This document shows, in pieces, positions 37,421 through 46,636 of a stretch of 64,000 nucleotides of DNA (positions are counted from its first letter, which is position 1; each line of letters starts with the position of its first letter). The notes under the pieces are model-generated. The model saw only the letters and a program-made list of their open reading frames with translations. It was not told the origin of the DNA and made no database searches. Origin of the DNA: Saprospiraceae bacterium (GTDB lineage: Bacteria; Bacteroidota; Bacteroidia; Chitinophagales; Saprospiraceae); assembly GCA_016719855.1 (NCBI GenBank), contig JADJYH010000002.1, forward strand, positions 222,978 through 286,977. Direction: 5' to 3'. The position numbers and the translations under genes were made by a program.

Positions 37421-38338
37421 ATGAAAAAGCTAATGTATACCCTCCTAATCACTTTCATCACAGCCTCCGCATGGGCGCAGAGTGAGGCGATTTACACCTT
37501 CAACCTGTTCAACCAGCTAAACTTCAACCCTGCTTACGCAGGTTCGAAAGAGGTTTTAGATGCGGGACTTATCTACCGCAACCAATGGTGGTCGGGCATT
37601 GACGGTTCGCCAAAAAACATCAATCTCTACGGCCACATGCCCTTTGCAAAACTCACCAGTGGCATCGGTTTGAACATCTTGACGGATAAAATCGGCTTGG
37701 ATAAAGTACTGACTGTTGGTGCCGACTACGCCTATCGCATCCGTTTCAACAGCAATAATGTGCTTGCCCTTGGAATTGGGGCCCGCATCGAGAACGCCCG
37801 CGCTGATTGGGACGAAGTCAATGCAGCGGTAGCTGGAAATGACCCAAGAATTGGCGACGGTACCGAATCCAAATCCACGTTTAACGTAGGCCCGGGTGTC
37901 TATTTCAACAATAGAAAGTTCTACCTCGGTGCATCGTTGCCACGTATGCTCGCCAATTCATTGTACAACGAAAAGGATGAATTCAGCCAAAAAGTGAACA
38001 CTTGGTTCTTTCAGGGTGGCTTGACACTTCCACTCAGTCAAAACGTGGAGCTGCTGCCCAACGTGCAGGTGCGCTACAACCCAAACTCACCGTTTGACTT
38101 CGATGCAAACCTGAACGTCATGTTCTATGATGCTCTTATGGTGGGCGCCATGTACCGCTATGAGGATGCGATTAGTGGCCTATTGGTTTACCAGTTCAAG
38201 AACGGGTTCCGCCTTGGCGCAGCGATTGACTTCACAACGTCGGCGTTGAAGGAGGCTACCACTGGCAGCTTTGAACTCATGGCTGGCTACACCTTCCCTT
38301 GCGAAGATTGCAAAATCAAAAGCTTGCGCTATTTTTAA
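37421..38338 (+). CDS. PorP/SprF family type IX secretion membrane protein
   Basis: 305 residues. The ATG at 37421 gives a signal peptide (MKKLMYTLLITFITASAWAQ). The conserved PorP/SprF start follows (AIYTFNLFNQLNFNPAYAGS, then YRNQWWSGIDGSPKN), and the rest is outer-membrane beta-barrel (GPGVYFNNRKFYLGASLPRM and ALMVGAMYRYEDAISGLLVY). SprF-like proteins are needed for surface delivery of SprB-type adhesins bearing type B sorting domains. Immediate position behind such an adhesin supports the pairing. Gap 85 bp. Confidence 0.93.
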   Translation: MKKLMYTLLITFITASAWAQSEAIYTFNLFNQLNFNPAYAGSKEVLDAGLIYRNQWWSGIDGSPKNINLYGHMPFAKLTSGIGLNILTDKIGLDKVLTVGADYAYRIRFNSNNVLALGIGARIENARADWDEVNAAVAGNDPRIGDGTESKSTFNVGPGVYFNNRKFYLGASLPRMLANSLYNEKDEFSQKVNTWFFQGGLTLPLSQNVELLPNVQVRYNPNSPFDFDANLNVMFYDALMVGAMYRYEDAISGLLVYQFKNGFRLGAAIDFTTSALKEATTGSFELMAGYTFPCEDCKIKSLRYF

Positions 38339-38467
38339 TGAGAAACCGCAGCGCATTGGCTGGGAGGTGCTTCTGCAAATGCAGCCAATTGCCTGAAAAC
38401 AGTGCAACCGTTTGGAATTGGTACAAATGGTTTTACTGGAAAAATCAATTTTCAAAATAGAATAACG

Positions 38468-40384
38468 ATGAAAAATATAAAACCCTTGTTTCTCCTTTTA
38501 GCCCTTGCCATGGGTTTTCAACTCGTGGCTCAGCAGGGATTTGAGTTGAAAAACATCAAGGAAATCAACACCACTCAGCTCGATTTCAGCCCGGTTCCAT
38601 TTGGTAATGGGGTGATTTTCACATCTTCCAAAAGCAACCGCTTCCTGAAGTGTCCTTCTCAAAATGCTGGTGATTACACCGATTTGAAATATGCCGAAAA
38701 AAAGGCAGACGGCACATTCGGTGAACCGGTTTCGGTTACTGGCAATGTGAATGGCAAGTACAACGATGGATGTGCAGCATTCAACCCGGCTGGCAACAAA
38801 ATGATTTTCACCCGCAACAACACGGATGGCAAGAATGCGGCGGATGTAATAGACCTAAAACTTTACTCAGCCGACCTTGATGGTGGCAAATGGGTAAACG
38901 TGGCGGAACTCCCATTCAATAGCGACGATTGGTCAACTTGCCACCCGGCGCTGTCCAAGGATGGGAACCTGTTGGTGTTCGCTTCCAACCGTCCAGGCTC
39001 CACTGAGAACAGCATGGACCTGTACTGGTCAAAATTGGAGAATGGTGTTTGGAGCATCCCTACCAACCTTGGCGCTGGCGTAAATACCACCGCCAATGAA
39101 CTGTTTCCCTATCTGGATGAAAGCAACAACTTGTTCTTTTCTTCCGACAGGGCAGGTGGCACTGGCGGCCTCGACATTTGGGTTGCTGGTATGAACGGTG
39201 GCGGACAGTGGGAAATGGTTGGCAACCTTGGTGCTCCGTTCAACCAAAGTGGCGACGATGTCAATTTCGTTTCCATGAACGGTGGAACAGAAGGCTATAT
39301 CGCCAGCGATAGGGGACACTCGGACGCACAGGGAGCTGATGATATCTACTATTGGAAATATACACCTCCCATCGTTGACGCCATCATCGTGGTGGTGGAC
39401 AAGGAAACCAACGAACACCTCACCGGTGCTTCAGTAGATATGACGCCAACCGAGTACGGCAACATGCTGGACAAGATTTATGGAGACCCCGTTGCGCAGA
39501 AAAACAGCCTTATGACCGACAGGCAAGGGCAGGTCACGGTTCAGGTGCGTACCGGCACGAAGTATACGATAGTCACCACTAAAGGCAACTACAAGACGGA
39601 TAAACGTGAAGTGGCTGCCTCCGAAATCACTGCAAAATCACCTTATGTCATTCCGCTGGAAAAGGACAAGTACTACTCCAAGCTGATAGTTGAAGTGGTG
39701 GAAGACCCATCCGGCAAAAAGATTCCATTGGCCGACATCAAGATTTTGGATAAAACCACCAATAAGGTCATCACACTGACGGGCGATGGAAATGGGGAAG
39801 CTACCACGCAGATAGACTGTGACCATGATTACGAAATCACGGCGAGCAAGAATCCTTACTATGACAACACAGTCGTTTTAAAAAATTACAGGATAGATTG
39901 CATAGATGGTGAGGTTCGGGTGAAAGTGGGGCTAAAAATGCCCAACATCGTCATATTGGAGCCGATATTCTTTGATTTCGACAAGTACTACATCCGTAAG
40001 CGGGATGCACAGCCCACACTTGACAACCTGGTGGTTACTATGAATAAATACCCATCGCTCCAGGTTCGCCTCGGTGGCAACACCGACTCAAGGGGCACCG
40101 ACAAATACAACGACAGGTTGTCCACCAACCGGGCGAACTCGGCAAAAAATTACCTGATTAAGAAAGGGATTGCCAAGGAGCGCATCTACACCGAGCAATA
40201 TGGTGAACAGAAACCCATCAACAACTGTACGGACGAGGTTTACTGCCCAGAAACTGACCACCAGCTCAACCGTAGGACGGATGTCAGTGCAGAACGCCAT
40301 CAGGAACCTGGCATTGACTTCAAGACTCGCCAAGTCAGTGATATGAAGGTTGAATCGGACAGAAAGGACAAGAAACGCAACTAA
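38468..40384 (+). CDS. PD40 / carboxypeptidase-regulatory / OmpA-domain lipid-side protein (PorE-like)
   Basis: 638 residues with a signal peptide (MKNIKPLFLLLALAMGFQLV). A WD40-like PD40 beta-propeller follows (about 60-310; MIFTRNN, FASNRPGSTENSMDLYW, FFSSDRAGGTGGLDIW). Two CarboxypepD-regulatory-like beta domains cover about 315-490. The C-terminal OmpA domain (from about 500) has IFFDFDKYYIR and NTDSRGTDKYNDRLSTNRA, the peptidoglycan-binding Asp and Arg pattern. This is the layout of PorE, which ties the T9SS to peptidoglycan, and of paralogues encoded beside PorP/SprF genes. Cotranscription with the adhesin and PorP is likely (gap 129 bp, terminator only after this gene). Confidence 0.9.
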   Translation: MKNIKPLFLLLALAMGFQLVAQQGFELKNIKEINTTQLDFSPVPFGNGVIFTSSKSNRFLKCPSQNAGDYTDLKYAEKKADGTFGEPVSVTGNVNGKYNDGCAAFNPAGNKMIFTRNNTDGKNAADVIDLKLYSADLDGGKWVNVAELPFNSDDWSTCHPALSKDGNLLVFASNRPGSTENSMDLYWSKLENGVWSIPTNLGAGVNTTANELFPYLDESNNLFFSSDRAGGTGGLDIWVAGMNGGGQWEMVGNLGAPFNQSGDDVNFVSMNGGTEGYIASDRGHSDAQGADDIYYWKYTPPIVDAIIVVVDKETNEHLTGASVDMTPTEYGNMLDKIYGDPVAQKNSLMTDRQGQVTVQVRTGTKYTIVTTKGNYKTDKREVAASEITAKSPYVIPLEKDKYYSKLIVEVVEDPSGKKIPLADIKILDKTTNKVITLTGDGNGEATTQIDCDHDYEITASKNPYYDNTVVLKNYRIDCIDGEVRVKVGLKMPNIVILEPIFFDFDKYYIRKRDAQPTLDNLVVTMNKYPSLQVRLGGNTDSRGTDKYNDRLSTNRANSAKNYLIKKGIAKERIYTEQYGEQKPINNCTDEVYCPETDHQLNRRTDVSAERHQEPGIDFKTRQVSDMKVESDRKDKKRN

Positions 40385-40425
40385 TTAGAGCTACCATGTC
40401 GAAACGGTAGCGTTCAGCAAAGCAT

Positions 40426-40463
40426 AAAAAAAAGCCGCAGCCAGGGATGGTTGCGGCTTTTTT
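40426..40463. terminator. Terminator after the adhesin-PorP-OmpA operon
   Basis: AAAAGCCGCAGCC pairs with GGTTGCGGCTTTT, flanked by A and T runs on both sides, 42 bp after the stop. Works in both directions. Confidence 0.85.
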
Positions 40464-40510
40464 AGTAGCCTGGAAATCTTTTCCAGGATGGTGGGCCAAA
40501 AGGGTTGAAA

Positions 40511-40541
40511 GTGTCGGCGTGATTTCAAGTCACGCCGACAC
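40511..40541. repeat. Perfect 12-bp inverted repeat in convergent gap
   Basis: GTGTCGGCGTGA (40511-40522) and TCACGCCGACAC (40530-40541) pair exactly around a 7-nt loop, between the OmpA-gene terminator and the nucleoside transporter 3' end. There is no T run on either side, so it is not a standard terminator. Confidence 0.8.
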
Positions 40542-40575
40542 TACGCCCAGCCCTCTCAAACTCTCAAACCCTGTC

Positions 40576-41874
40576 TCAAACAAACATCCCTGCAATACAA
40601 GCCGTCAGAAAACTGGCAATGGTGCCGCCAATCATTGCTTTCATGCCCAGTTCAGTCAGGTTTTTGCGTTGGGATGGGGCCAGTGCGCTGATACCACCTA
40701 TTTGGATGCCAATGGAGGCGAAATTTGCGAAGCCACAAAGTGCATAGGTGGCGATAATCACTGATTTCTCGGACATCATGCTTTTGAGTTCCGGCATTTT
40801 TGCATAAGCATAAAACTCGTTGATGGCCGTTTTCATGCCCAGCAATTGGCCTACCATCATGGAATCTTGGGTCGAGACGCCCATGACCCACGCCAAAGGA
40901 GCGAACATCAACCCCAACAAGTACTCCAACGTGAGACCGGAGAACCTGCCACTGGTGGCATCGGATATTACTGGGTTCAAGTTGGTAGCGCCGCCAATCC
41001 CAATCAACAAGGAGTTTATCATGGCAATCAGTGCTGTGAAAACTAGGAGCATGATGCCCACATTCACAGCCAACCGAAATCCGTCTGTGGCGCCAAGCGT
41101 GATGGCATCGAGAATGTTGGAACCAGACTGCTCATTCGGCACATCCAGCTTTTGGTCTTCCAAGGTGATTTCTTTGGTTTCGGGCAATATCATCTTCGCT
41201 GCAACGATGGCCGCTGGTGCCGACATGATGGACGCTGTGAGCAGGTGACGTGCGAACAACTGCTGGGCGGCGGGGTCGTCACCGCCAAGGAAGCCCACGT
41301 AGGCCGCAAAAACGCTACCAGCAATAGTCGCAAAACCACCCACCATCAGGCACATGATTTCCGATCGGGACATGCCTGCGAGGTAAGGTCGAATCACAAG
41401 CGGGGCCTCTGTTTGACCAATAAAAACGTTGGCAGCAGCGGCGAGGCTTTCTGCGCCTGTGAGTTTCATGGTTTTGCTCATCACCCATGCGATGCCTTTT
41501 GTGATGATTTGGAGGATGCCGAGGTAGTAAAAAAGGGAAGACAGGGCCGAAAAGAAAACGATGGTTGGGAGCACTTTGAAAACGAAATTGTTCAGCGCAC
41601 CGTCCACTTCCTGCATTCCGAATGGGGTTAGCAGAAACTCAATGCCAGCATTCGTGTAGGAAAGCACGCTGACAAAAAAACTGGCCACCCAGTCAAAAAT
41701 CATCGTAACGATTTCCACCTTCAGTACCAAAAGGCCAAGTGTCAATTGAAGCAACATTCCTCCAACAACGATTCGCCAGTTGATAGTTTTCCTGCTGCTG
41801 CTCATCAGGTAGAGTATGCCCAGCATGACGGCGCAGCCGAGTAATCCCCGAAAAATATTGGTGATTAAATCCAT
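40576..41874 (-). CDS. Concentrative nucleoside transporter (CNT/NupC family)
   Basis: 432 residues, about ten transmembrane segments, importing nucleosides with H+ or Na+. Conserved CNT sequence includes FFSALSSLFYYLGILQ, the GQTEAPLVIRPYLAGMSRSE selectivity segment, IMSAPAAIVAAKM and the C-terminal CGFANFASIGIQIGG. The region DGFRLAVNVGIMLLVF is typical of the family. Inner membrane. The gene is downstream of lptE on the same strand, with a CTCACC-rich repeat between. Confidence 0.94.
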   Translation of the reverse strand: MDLITNIFRGLLGCAVMLGILYLMSSSRKTINWRIVVGGMLLQLTLGLLVLKVEIVTMIFDWVASFFVSVLSYTNAGIEFLLTPFGMQEVDGALNNFVFKVLPTIVFFSALSSLFYYLGILQIITKGIAWVMSKTMKLTGAESLAAAANVFIGQTEAPLVIRPYLAGMSRSEIMCLMVGGFATIAGSVFAAYVGFLGGDDPAAQQLFARHLLTASIMSAPAAIVAAKMILPETKEITLEDQKLDVPNEQSGSNILDAITLGATDGFRLAVNVGIMLLVFTALIAMINSLLIGIGGATNLNPVISDATSGRFSGLTLEYLLGLMFAPLAWVMGVSTQDSMMVGQLLGMKTAINEFYAYAKMPELKSMMSEKSVIIATYALCGFANFASIGIQIGGISALAPSQRKNLTELGMKAMIGGTIASFLTACIAGMFV

Positions 41875-41943
41875 CTAGTTGTTTCTTGTTTGTTTTGATT
41901 AAAATGAAAATACCAAAGCGAAAGCCAAATGTAGTGTATCCCC

Positions 41944-42027
41944 CACAAACCCTCAAATGCTCACCACTCTCACCGCCTCACCCTCTTGGGCCACACAAAC
42001 CCTCAATGCTCACCTCTCACCCACTCA
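41944..42027. repeat. CTCACC-rich short-period array with a duplicated 21-22 bp segment
   Basis: CACAAACCCTCAAATGCTCA at 41944 recurs at 41994 with one base missing. Between and after lie repeated CTCACC units. It lies between the lptE stop and the transporter start, both minus strand. Confidence 0.7.
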
Positions 42028-42588
42028 CCAATTGGTGAATGCCCGGTTGAAAATTCGGTCCACGAGTTCTTTGCTGATGTTTTCGATAAGCGTCTCCTGC
42101 ACGTCGAGCAGGTTGTCGTTTGCCCCAAAAAAATCCTCGAAGGAAAACTGCTGCTTCCAGTTGGCCTTCTCGTCCTTGTTGTTGACAAAATTTACTTGCA
42201 CGGAAATCGTGAGCTTGTTGAAGCCAATCTGTTCGCCCGCCTTGGGCGCTTCGGCGCTTACCCGGAAGTCGGTGATGGCGCCCGTGAACTCAACGTCCGG
42301 CTCCTCATCGTTGTATTTCAGCCTCGATTCAGTTCTGATTTTGTCTTTCAGCCTTTCCGTGAGGTCCCGGGGCAGGGTGGGGGTTGAACTTGGTGCTTGG
42401 TTCTCGAACAGCTCGATGTAATAGGTGTTTACATCCGGCGGTATGCAGATGCCTTGGAAAGAGTAGCCGTTGCCACGAATCATGCAGCCCTGAAAAAGCA
42501 GCACTGCAAGTGCCATTCCAGCAAATAAAACGCTCCATTTGCAAACAGAATGGTAGCGAAGATGAATGTTTTTCCTTTTGTTTGACAT
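42025..42588 (-). CDS. lptE: LptE-like LPS-assembly lipoprotein
   Basis: 188 residues from the ATG at 42588. The signal sequence ends in a lipobox, FQGC, then MIRGNGYSFQGICIPPDVNT, the usual opening of Bacteroidota LptE homologues (GYSF near the lipidated Cys). Conserved middle FENQAPSSTPTLPRDLTERL and the C-terminal LVDRIFNRAFTNW also fit. LptE plugs the LptD barrel at the outer membrane and helps insert lipopolysaccharide. LptD is not nearby. The region upstream is a MITE-like element. Confidence 0.88.
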   Translation of the reverse strand: MSNKRKNIHLRYHSVCKWSVLFAGMALAVLLFQGCMIRGNGYSFQGICIPPDVNTYYIELFENQAPSSTPTLPRDLTERLKDKIRTESRLKYNDEEPDVEFTGAITDFRVSAEAPKAGEQIGFNKLTISVQVNFVNNKDEKANWKQQFSFEDFFGANDNLLDVQETLIENISKELVDRIFNRAFTNW

Positions 42589-42645
42589 GAAAAAACCCTT
42601 GATTGGTGATGGATTTAGCGCCCGAAGATAAGCGCTGCTTGGCAA

Positions 42646-42794
42646 TTATACTTCACGCTAATAGGTTTTGTGCAAATAGGGGTTTGGGGCGGAACGCCCC
42701 AAAAGACCTCCCCCGACGAGCCGCCGAAGGCGGCGAGGAGGGGCAGCGGTGCATAATTTTTGATTTGCACAAAACCTATTAGTGCAGTGTATAA
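42646..42794. mobile_element. 149-bp MITE-like element with 32-bp terminal inverted repeats
   Basis: Ends 42646-42677 and 42763-42794 are inverted copies: TTATAC, then a few mismatches, then CTAATAGGTTTTGTGCAAAT exact. The interior is GC-rich with nested hairpins (GGGGCG-GAA-CGCCCC and GCCGCC-GAA-GGCGGC) and no reading frame. The element fills the gap between divergent lptE and hydrolase genes. No transposase is present, so movement would need help in trans. No clear target duplication was found. Confidence 0.65.
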
Positions 42795-42848
42795 CGTAAA
42801 CGCAGTTCTTGATGGGTCAGCTTTTGCCAAACCTTAATACCTTGCAAC

Positions 42849-43769
42849 ATGCTTTTTTTGATGAAAATACTGGTGGGCATTGCAGTTGGTTATCTGGCAC
42901 TGTACCTCATCGTTCCGCCTGGCAACTTCGTTTATGAAGGCCTTCGGCTGCCATTTTGGTTACTGAAATTGCGGAAAATGGTCAAGCCACAGCCAGCCCC
43001 ACGCAAAATCAAATACGGCATCCACTTCCGGCAATACCTGCTCCATTTTCAGCCCTTGGACAATAGCCCTTCGAAGCAACATGTCGTCATCTACATCCAC
43101 GGCAGTGGGTGGCAGCACGGTCGGCCTGAGATGTTCGTAGCAAATGCCCAATGGCTCACCGGGCAGGGCTACCATGCTTTTTTTGTGTCCCATCGGCGCA
43201 TCCCGCAGTGCGACATTCGGGAGTTGAGGACGGACACCGGCTTGGCAATAAAAACGGTGGTGAATACCCTTTCGGAACAAGGCTTGTCGCACAAAAAAAT
43301 TCTGCTCTGCGGCAATTCCGCAGGAGGCAACCTTTGTGCGCTGGCCATGTTCGACCGCAGGCTGTTGGCGGAGGTTGGGCTTTCGCCGGATATCTTCTCG
43401 GCGCTGGCGCTATTTGCCACTCCACTTGACTTGCGAGTCATGTGGCCTTCCCCTCCGTTGCTGATGTTGACTCGCATGAAAAATCCCGAAGTGTTCAACC
43501 TTGCCAATCCGATTCACTACCTCGAATCCGAGGTGCAAATTCCCACCCTGCTCATTCACGGGGACAGGGACGGGATAGCGGAGTATCAAAACTCGGTGGT
43601 GTTCGATGAAAAACTGCGGAGCTTGGGCACAAAGAATCTTCATTTCGCTACGCTAAAAGGAGGGATGCACCTCGACTCGGCGAGTTGGTGCATACCCGGG
43701 CATCCTTGCTGCGAGATATTTGAGGAATGGTTGGAAATAGTTGAAAATCAGCGGGGTCTGGCCTTATAA
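42849..43769 (+). CDS. Alpha/beta hydrolase (esterase/lipase type)
   Basis: 306 residues. An N-terminal membrane-associated helix (ILVGIAVGYLALYLIV) precedes a hydrolase fold. Oxyanion HGSGWQHG (around 81-88), nucleophile elbow CGNSAGGNL (around 157-165; Ser in GNSAG), acid loop LLIHGDRDGIAEY, and a catalytic His in KGGMHLD complete a triad. The HGSG and GNSAGG pair resembles hormone-sensitive-lipase-like and kynurenine-formamidase-like esterases. Substrate unknown. ATG at 42861 (MKILVG) is an alternative start. Confidence 0.85.
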   Translation: MLFLMKILVGIAVGYLALYLIVPPGNFVYEGLRLPFWLLKLRKMVKPQPAPRKIKYGIHFRQYLLHFQPLDNSPSKQHVVIYIHGSGWQHGRPEMFVANAQWLTGQGYHAFFVSHRRIPQCDIRELRTDTGLAIKTVVNTLSEQGLSHKKILLCGNSAGGNLCALAMFDRRLLAEVGLSPDIFSALALFATPLDLRVMWPSPPLLMLTRMKNPEVFNLANPIHYLESEVQIPTLLIHGDRDGIAEYQNSVVFDEKLRSLGTKNLHFATLKGGMHLDSASWCIPGHPCCEIFEEWLEIVENQRGLAL

Positions 43770-43807
43770 ATGGCCTCCTCCTCTTCTTTTAAGTAAACTA
43801 GATTTAT

Positions 43808-45449
43808 ATGAAACGGACTTTACACCTGTTGTTCACACTTGCTGCCAATCTGGTAGTTGCACAGGGTGCTTTTGCCCAACAGCACGACCGGCACTGGATG
43901 GGCATGTACTTCTTGGGCCAACCGAACAACAGCCCCGTCTTCATGGGCTTCGATGCCGACACCATCAGTTACCAGGTTCACTCTCCTCCCTCCGAGGTGG
44001 TGACCATAAATGAGTCAGTCGCCATGAGCGATGCGTCAGGAGAGCTGCGCAGTTCTATACCAACGGCAACGTGGTGGTCTCCTGGGACCGCCATATCATG
44101 AGAGGGCGGCAAGGGCTTCAACGAGGGCCCCTGGCGGCGACTTCTGCAAGTGGTTTCCGGACACCGTAGAGAACTTTTCGTATTTCAACTACACGTACCA
44201 GATAATACCAGACGGCCATGAGGAGGGCAACTACTACCTGCTGCACTCCTTCATCACGGCGGAGGATTGGGAGCCCTGTTCCATCGTTGCGGCGCCCAAG
44301 ATGCAGATCAGCAAGATAGACATGAAGGCCAACGGTGGGCTGGGGGAGGTGACCTATAAGAACCGCTACTTCGACGAGGAAACGATGGGGGCAGCATTTG
44401 GCGTGGTGCGGCACGGCAACGGGCGGGACTGGTGGGTGGTGCGGCGCAGCCCCGACGGGCTGTACTTCCGCTCCACCCTGCTGCACAGGGACACGGCAGT
44501 GCTCACCGTGGAGAGCACCATGCCCGGATTAAGCGCTGATTGGTTCGACTGCGAGGATTTGTGGGCCTCAGCTCATAATCTCATCCACGTTTCCCCGGAC
44601 GGGGACATGCTGCTCGACAACTATGGCTCAGGTTATGCGAAGCTGATGGCCTTCGACCGCTGCAGCGGGGGCGTCTCACTGATGGACACCTTCAGCACGG
44701 GCACATCCCAGTTGGAGTACATGGGAAACGAGCTTTGCGCCGCTTGTGCAATCGATGGGTTCGCATTCTCGCCATCGGGCCGCTACCTGTACGGGGTGGG
44801 CTACGCTGAGTACGCCCAATTCGACCTGTGGGCACCGGACGTAACAGCCAGCAAGGTGAAGCTGGGCGGGGTGCCTTGGTATATGGACGACTTCCAGCAG
44901 GTAGAGGATGGTGGTGGTGGAGTTGGAGGATTCGGCACTTTCAGCCTAGGCCCCGACGGCAAGCTGTATAACTTATGGGAGACCATGCACAGCGTCATCG
45001 AGCACCCCGATGAGCCGGGAGATGCCAGTGGCTTCTGCATCGCTGCTGATAATGCCCCGGTTTCCTGCCTCGGCCCCGGCGTGCCGTACTACCTCTTTTC
45101 CACGCCCCACCCGCACTATCGCCTCGGCCCCCTCACGGGCAGCGGCTGCGACACCATACTGAGCAGCACAGAGCCGCCACTCACTGGCAGTGGCTATGGG
45201 GTGGAGGCATCGCCGTCCGTCGCATCCTGGCAGGTGGAGGTGGGCATCACCCTGCCCAGCTATGGCAACAATACCACTGAAATACAGGTGGTGGACATGC
45301 TGGGGCGGGTGCTGCACCGCCACCGCTTCCCGCCTTATGCCTACCTGCACACCCTCGACGTGCGGGACTGGGCACCGGGGCTGTACAATCTCGTGCTGCT
45401 GGACAAGGGGCGGGAGAGAGCCAGTGCGAGGCTGGTGGTGGTGAGGTGA
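43808..45449 (+). CDS. Secreted beta-propeller-like protein with T9SS type A sorting domain, damaged near the N-terminus
   Basis: A signal peptide (to AFAQQ) and the first 80 residues are in one frame. The region 44040-44135 then needs at least three frame changes. Pieces reading FYTNGNVVVSWDRHIMRG, GKGFNEGP and GDFCKWFPDTVENFSY are in different frames. From there one frame runs to a type A sorting domain (VVDMLGRVLHRHRFPP, APGLYNLVLLD, ARLVVVR). The middle has repeated propeller-like strands (FAFSPSGRYLYGVGYAEYAQ). It resembles a paralogous Saprospiria family of DASGxLLFYTNG proteins. The sequence is clearly richer in G/C than its neighbours. Several indels close together point to real decay or very poor local sequence. 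Confidence 0.7.
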
Positions 45450-45532
45450 GGGGATCACGGAAAACCCGATTGCGATGCGCACGTGCCACAACGTCGGAAG
45501 GGGTCGAAACCCTTCCGACGTTTTTAACGATT

Positions 45533-46540
45533 TCAATTCACCACCTTCCAAATCATCTCTTTCAACAACTCCCCATCCTCCTTTCCGGTGGTGATAAAAT
45601 CAACTCCTTTGGCCATCAGGTCGTAGGTTTTCAGGTCAGCGATGATTTGTTCCGTTTTGGCGAGCGGGAAGTGGCGGAGCGCAGCGCGGTACTCCTTCAA
45701 GGCGTAGGGGGAGCGCAGCCCGAGCTTTTTTTGCACCTCTGCATCGGGTGCATTCTTGAGGAAGTGCAGCATGTACACCTTTGTGAAATAACTGGCCAGC
45801 GATGCCACGACCATGATTAAAGGATTGCGCTTCGGGTTGGCGATGAAGTTGTTGGTGATGCGGGCTATCTTGCCTAAGTCCTTGGTGCTCAAGGCTTTCT
45901 GCAATTCAAAAATATTGTACTCCCGGCTGATGCCCACATGTTCCTCTACATGCTCTGCGGTGATTTCGGTGCCAACTTGAAGGTGCAGCGCCAGCTTGTC
46001 CAGCTCGTGGGTAATGAGGGAGAGGTCGGTGCCGAGGTACTCGGCCAGCAGGTCGGCAGCGCCGGGCGTGATTTTTAGGCGCTGGTGCTGAAGGTAGTCG
46101 TGGATCCAGTCGGGCACCTGGTTGTCGTAGAGCTTTTTGCTGTCGAATACCACACCTTTTTCTTGTAGCAGCTTGCCGAACTTGGTGTTGGTATTAAAGG
46201 ATTTGTGCTTGTGGCACAGCACCAAAATGGTCGAGTCGAGTGGGTTGGTCACATATTTTTCAAGGTCTTTTAGGTCTTTCATATCCTGCGCCTCTTTCAC
46301 GATGACGACCGAATGTTTCGACATCATCGGGTAGCGGCGGGCATTGTCAACGATGGCTAGGTGGTCCACGTCACGCCCATACAGCACCACTTGGTTGAAG
46401 GAGCGCTCGCTCTCCGTCAGTGCATTTGCCTCGATATAATCTGAAATAGCATCTATGAAATAGGGTTCACTGCCGTGCAGGAAGTAGATAGGCTGAAATT
46501 TCTTCTTCTTTAGGTCGCCTAAAATTTGCTGGTAGGTCAA
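45533..46540 (-). CDS. holA: DNA polymerase III delta subunit HolA
   Basis: Clamp-loader subunit that opens the beta sliding clamp. 335 residues with the AAA+-like start QPIYFLHGSEPYFIDAISDY, the segment RRYPMMSKHSVVIVKEAQDM and LAEYLGTDLSLITHELDKLA, then the collar domain (NPLIMVVASLASYFTKVYML). There is no functional Walker A, as is normal for delta. Located downstream of a PorW/SprE-like gene, with a family A inverted repeat in the gap. Confidence 0.92.
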   Translation of the reverse strand: MTYQQILGDLKKKKFQPIYFLHGSEPYFIDAISDYIEANALTESERSFNQVVLYGRDVDHLAIVDNARRYPMMSKHSVVIVKEAQDMKDLKDLEKYVTNPLDSTILVLCHKHKSFNTNTKFGKLLQEKGVVFDSKKLYDNQVPDWIHDYLQHQRLKITPGAADLLAEYLGTDLSLITHELDKLALHLQVGTEITAEHVEEHVGISREYNIFELQKALSTKDLGKIARITNNFIANPKRNPLIMVVASLASYFTKVYMLHFLKNAPDAEVQKKLGLRSPYALKEYRAALRHFPLAKTEQIIADLKTYDLMAKGVDFITTGKEDGELLKEMIWKVVN

Positions 46541-46570
46541 GGCTTGGTGTGTTTGTTCGGTTGTCCAATT

Positions 46571-46635
46571 GTGGTCGCAAAATTTATTTGGCAGACCAGA
46601 CTAGGTTCAGTCTGCCAAATAAATTTGGCGACCAC
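46571..46635. repeat. REPIN-like inverted repeat before holA (family A, copy 3)
   Basis: Arms 46571-46596 and 46610-46635 pair over 26 bp with one mismatch, 13-nt loop. Each arm begins GTGGTCGC, and the inner palindrome is GCCAAA-TTTA-TTTGGC. It starts 1 nt beyond the stop codon of the gene at 46637 and ends 30 nt before the holA ATG. Confidence 0.92.
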
Positions 46636-46636
46636 A

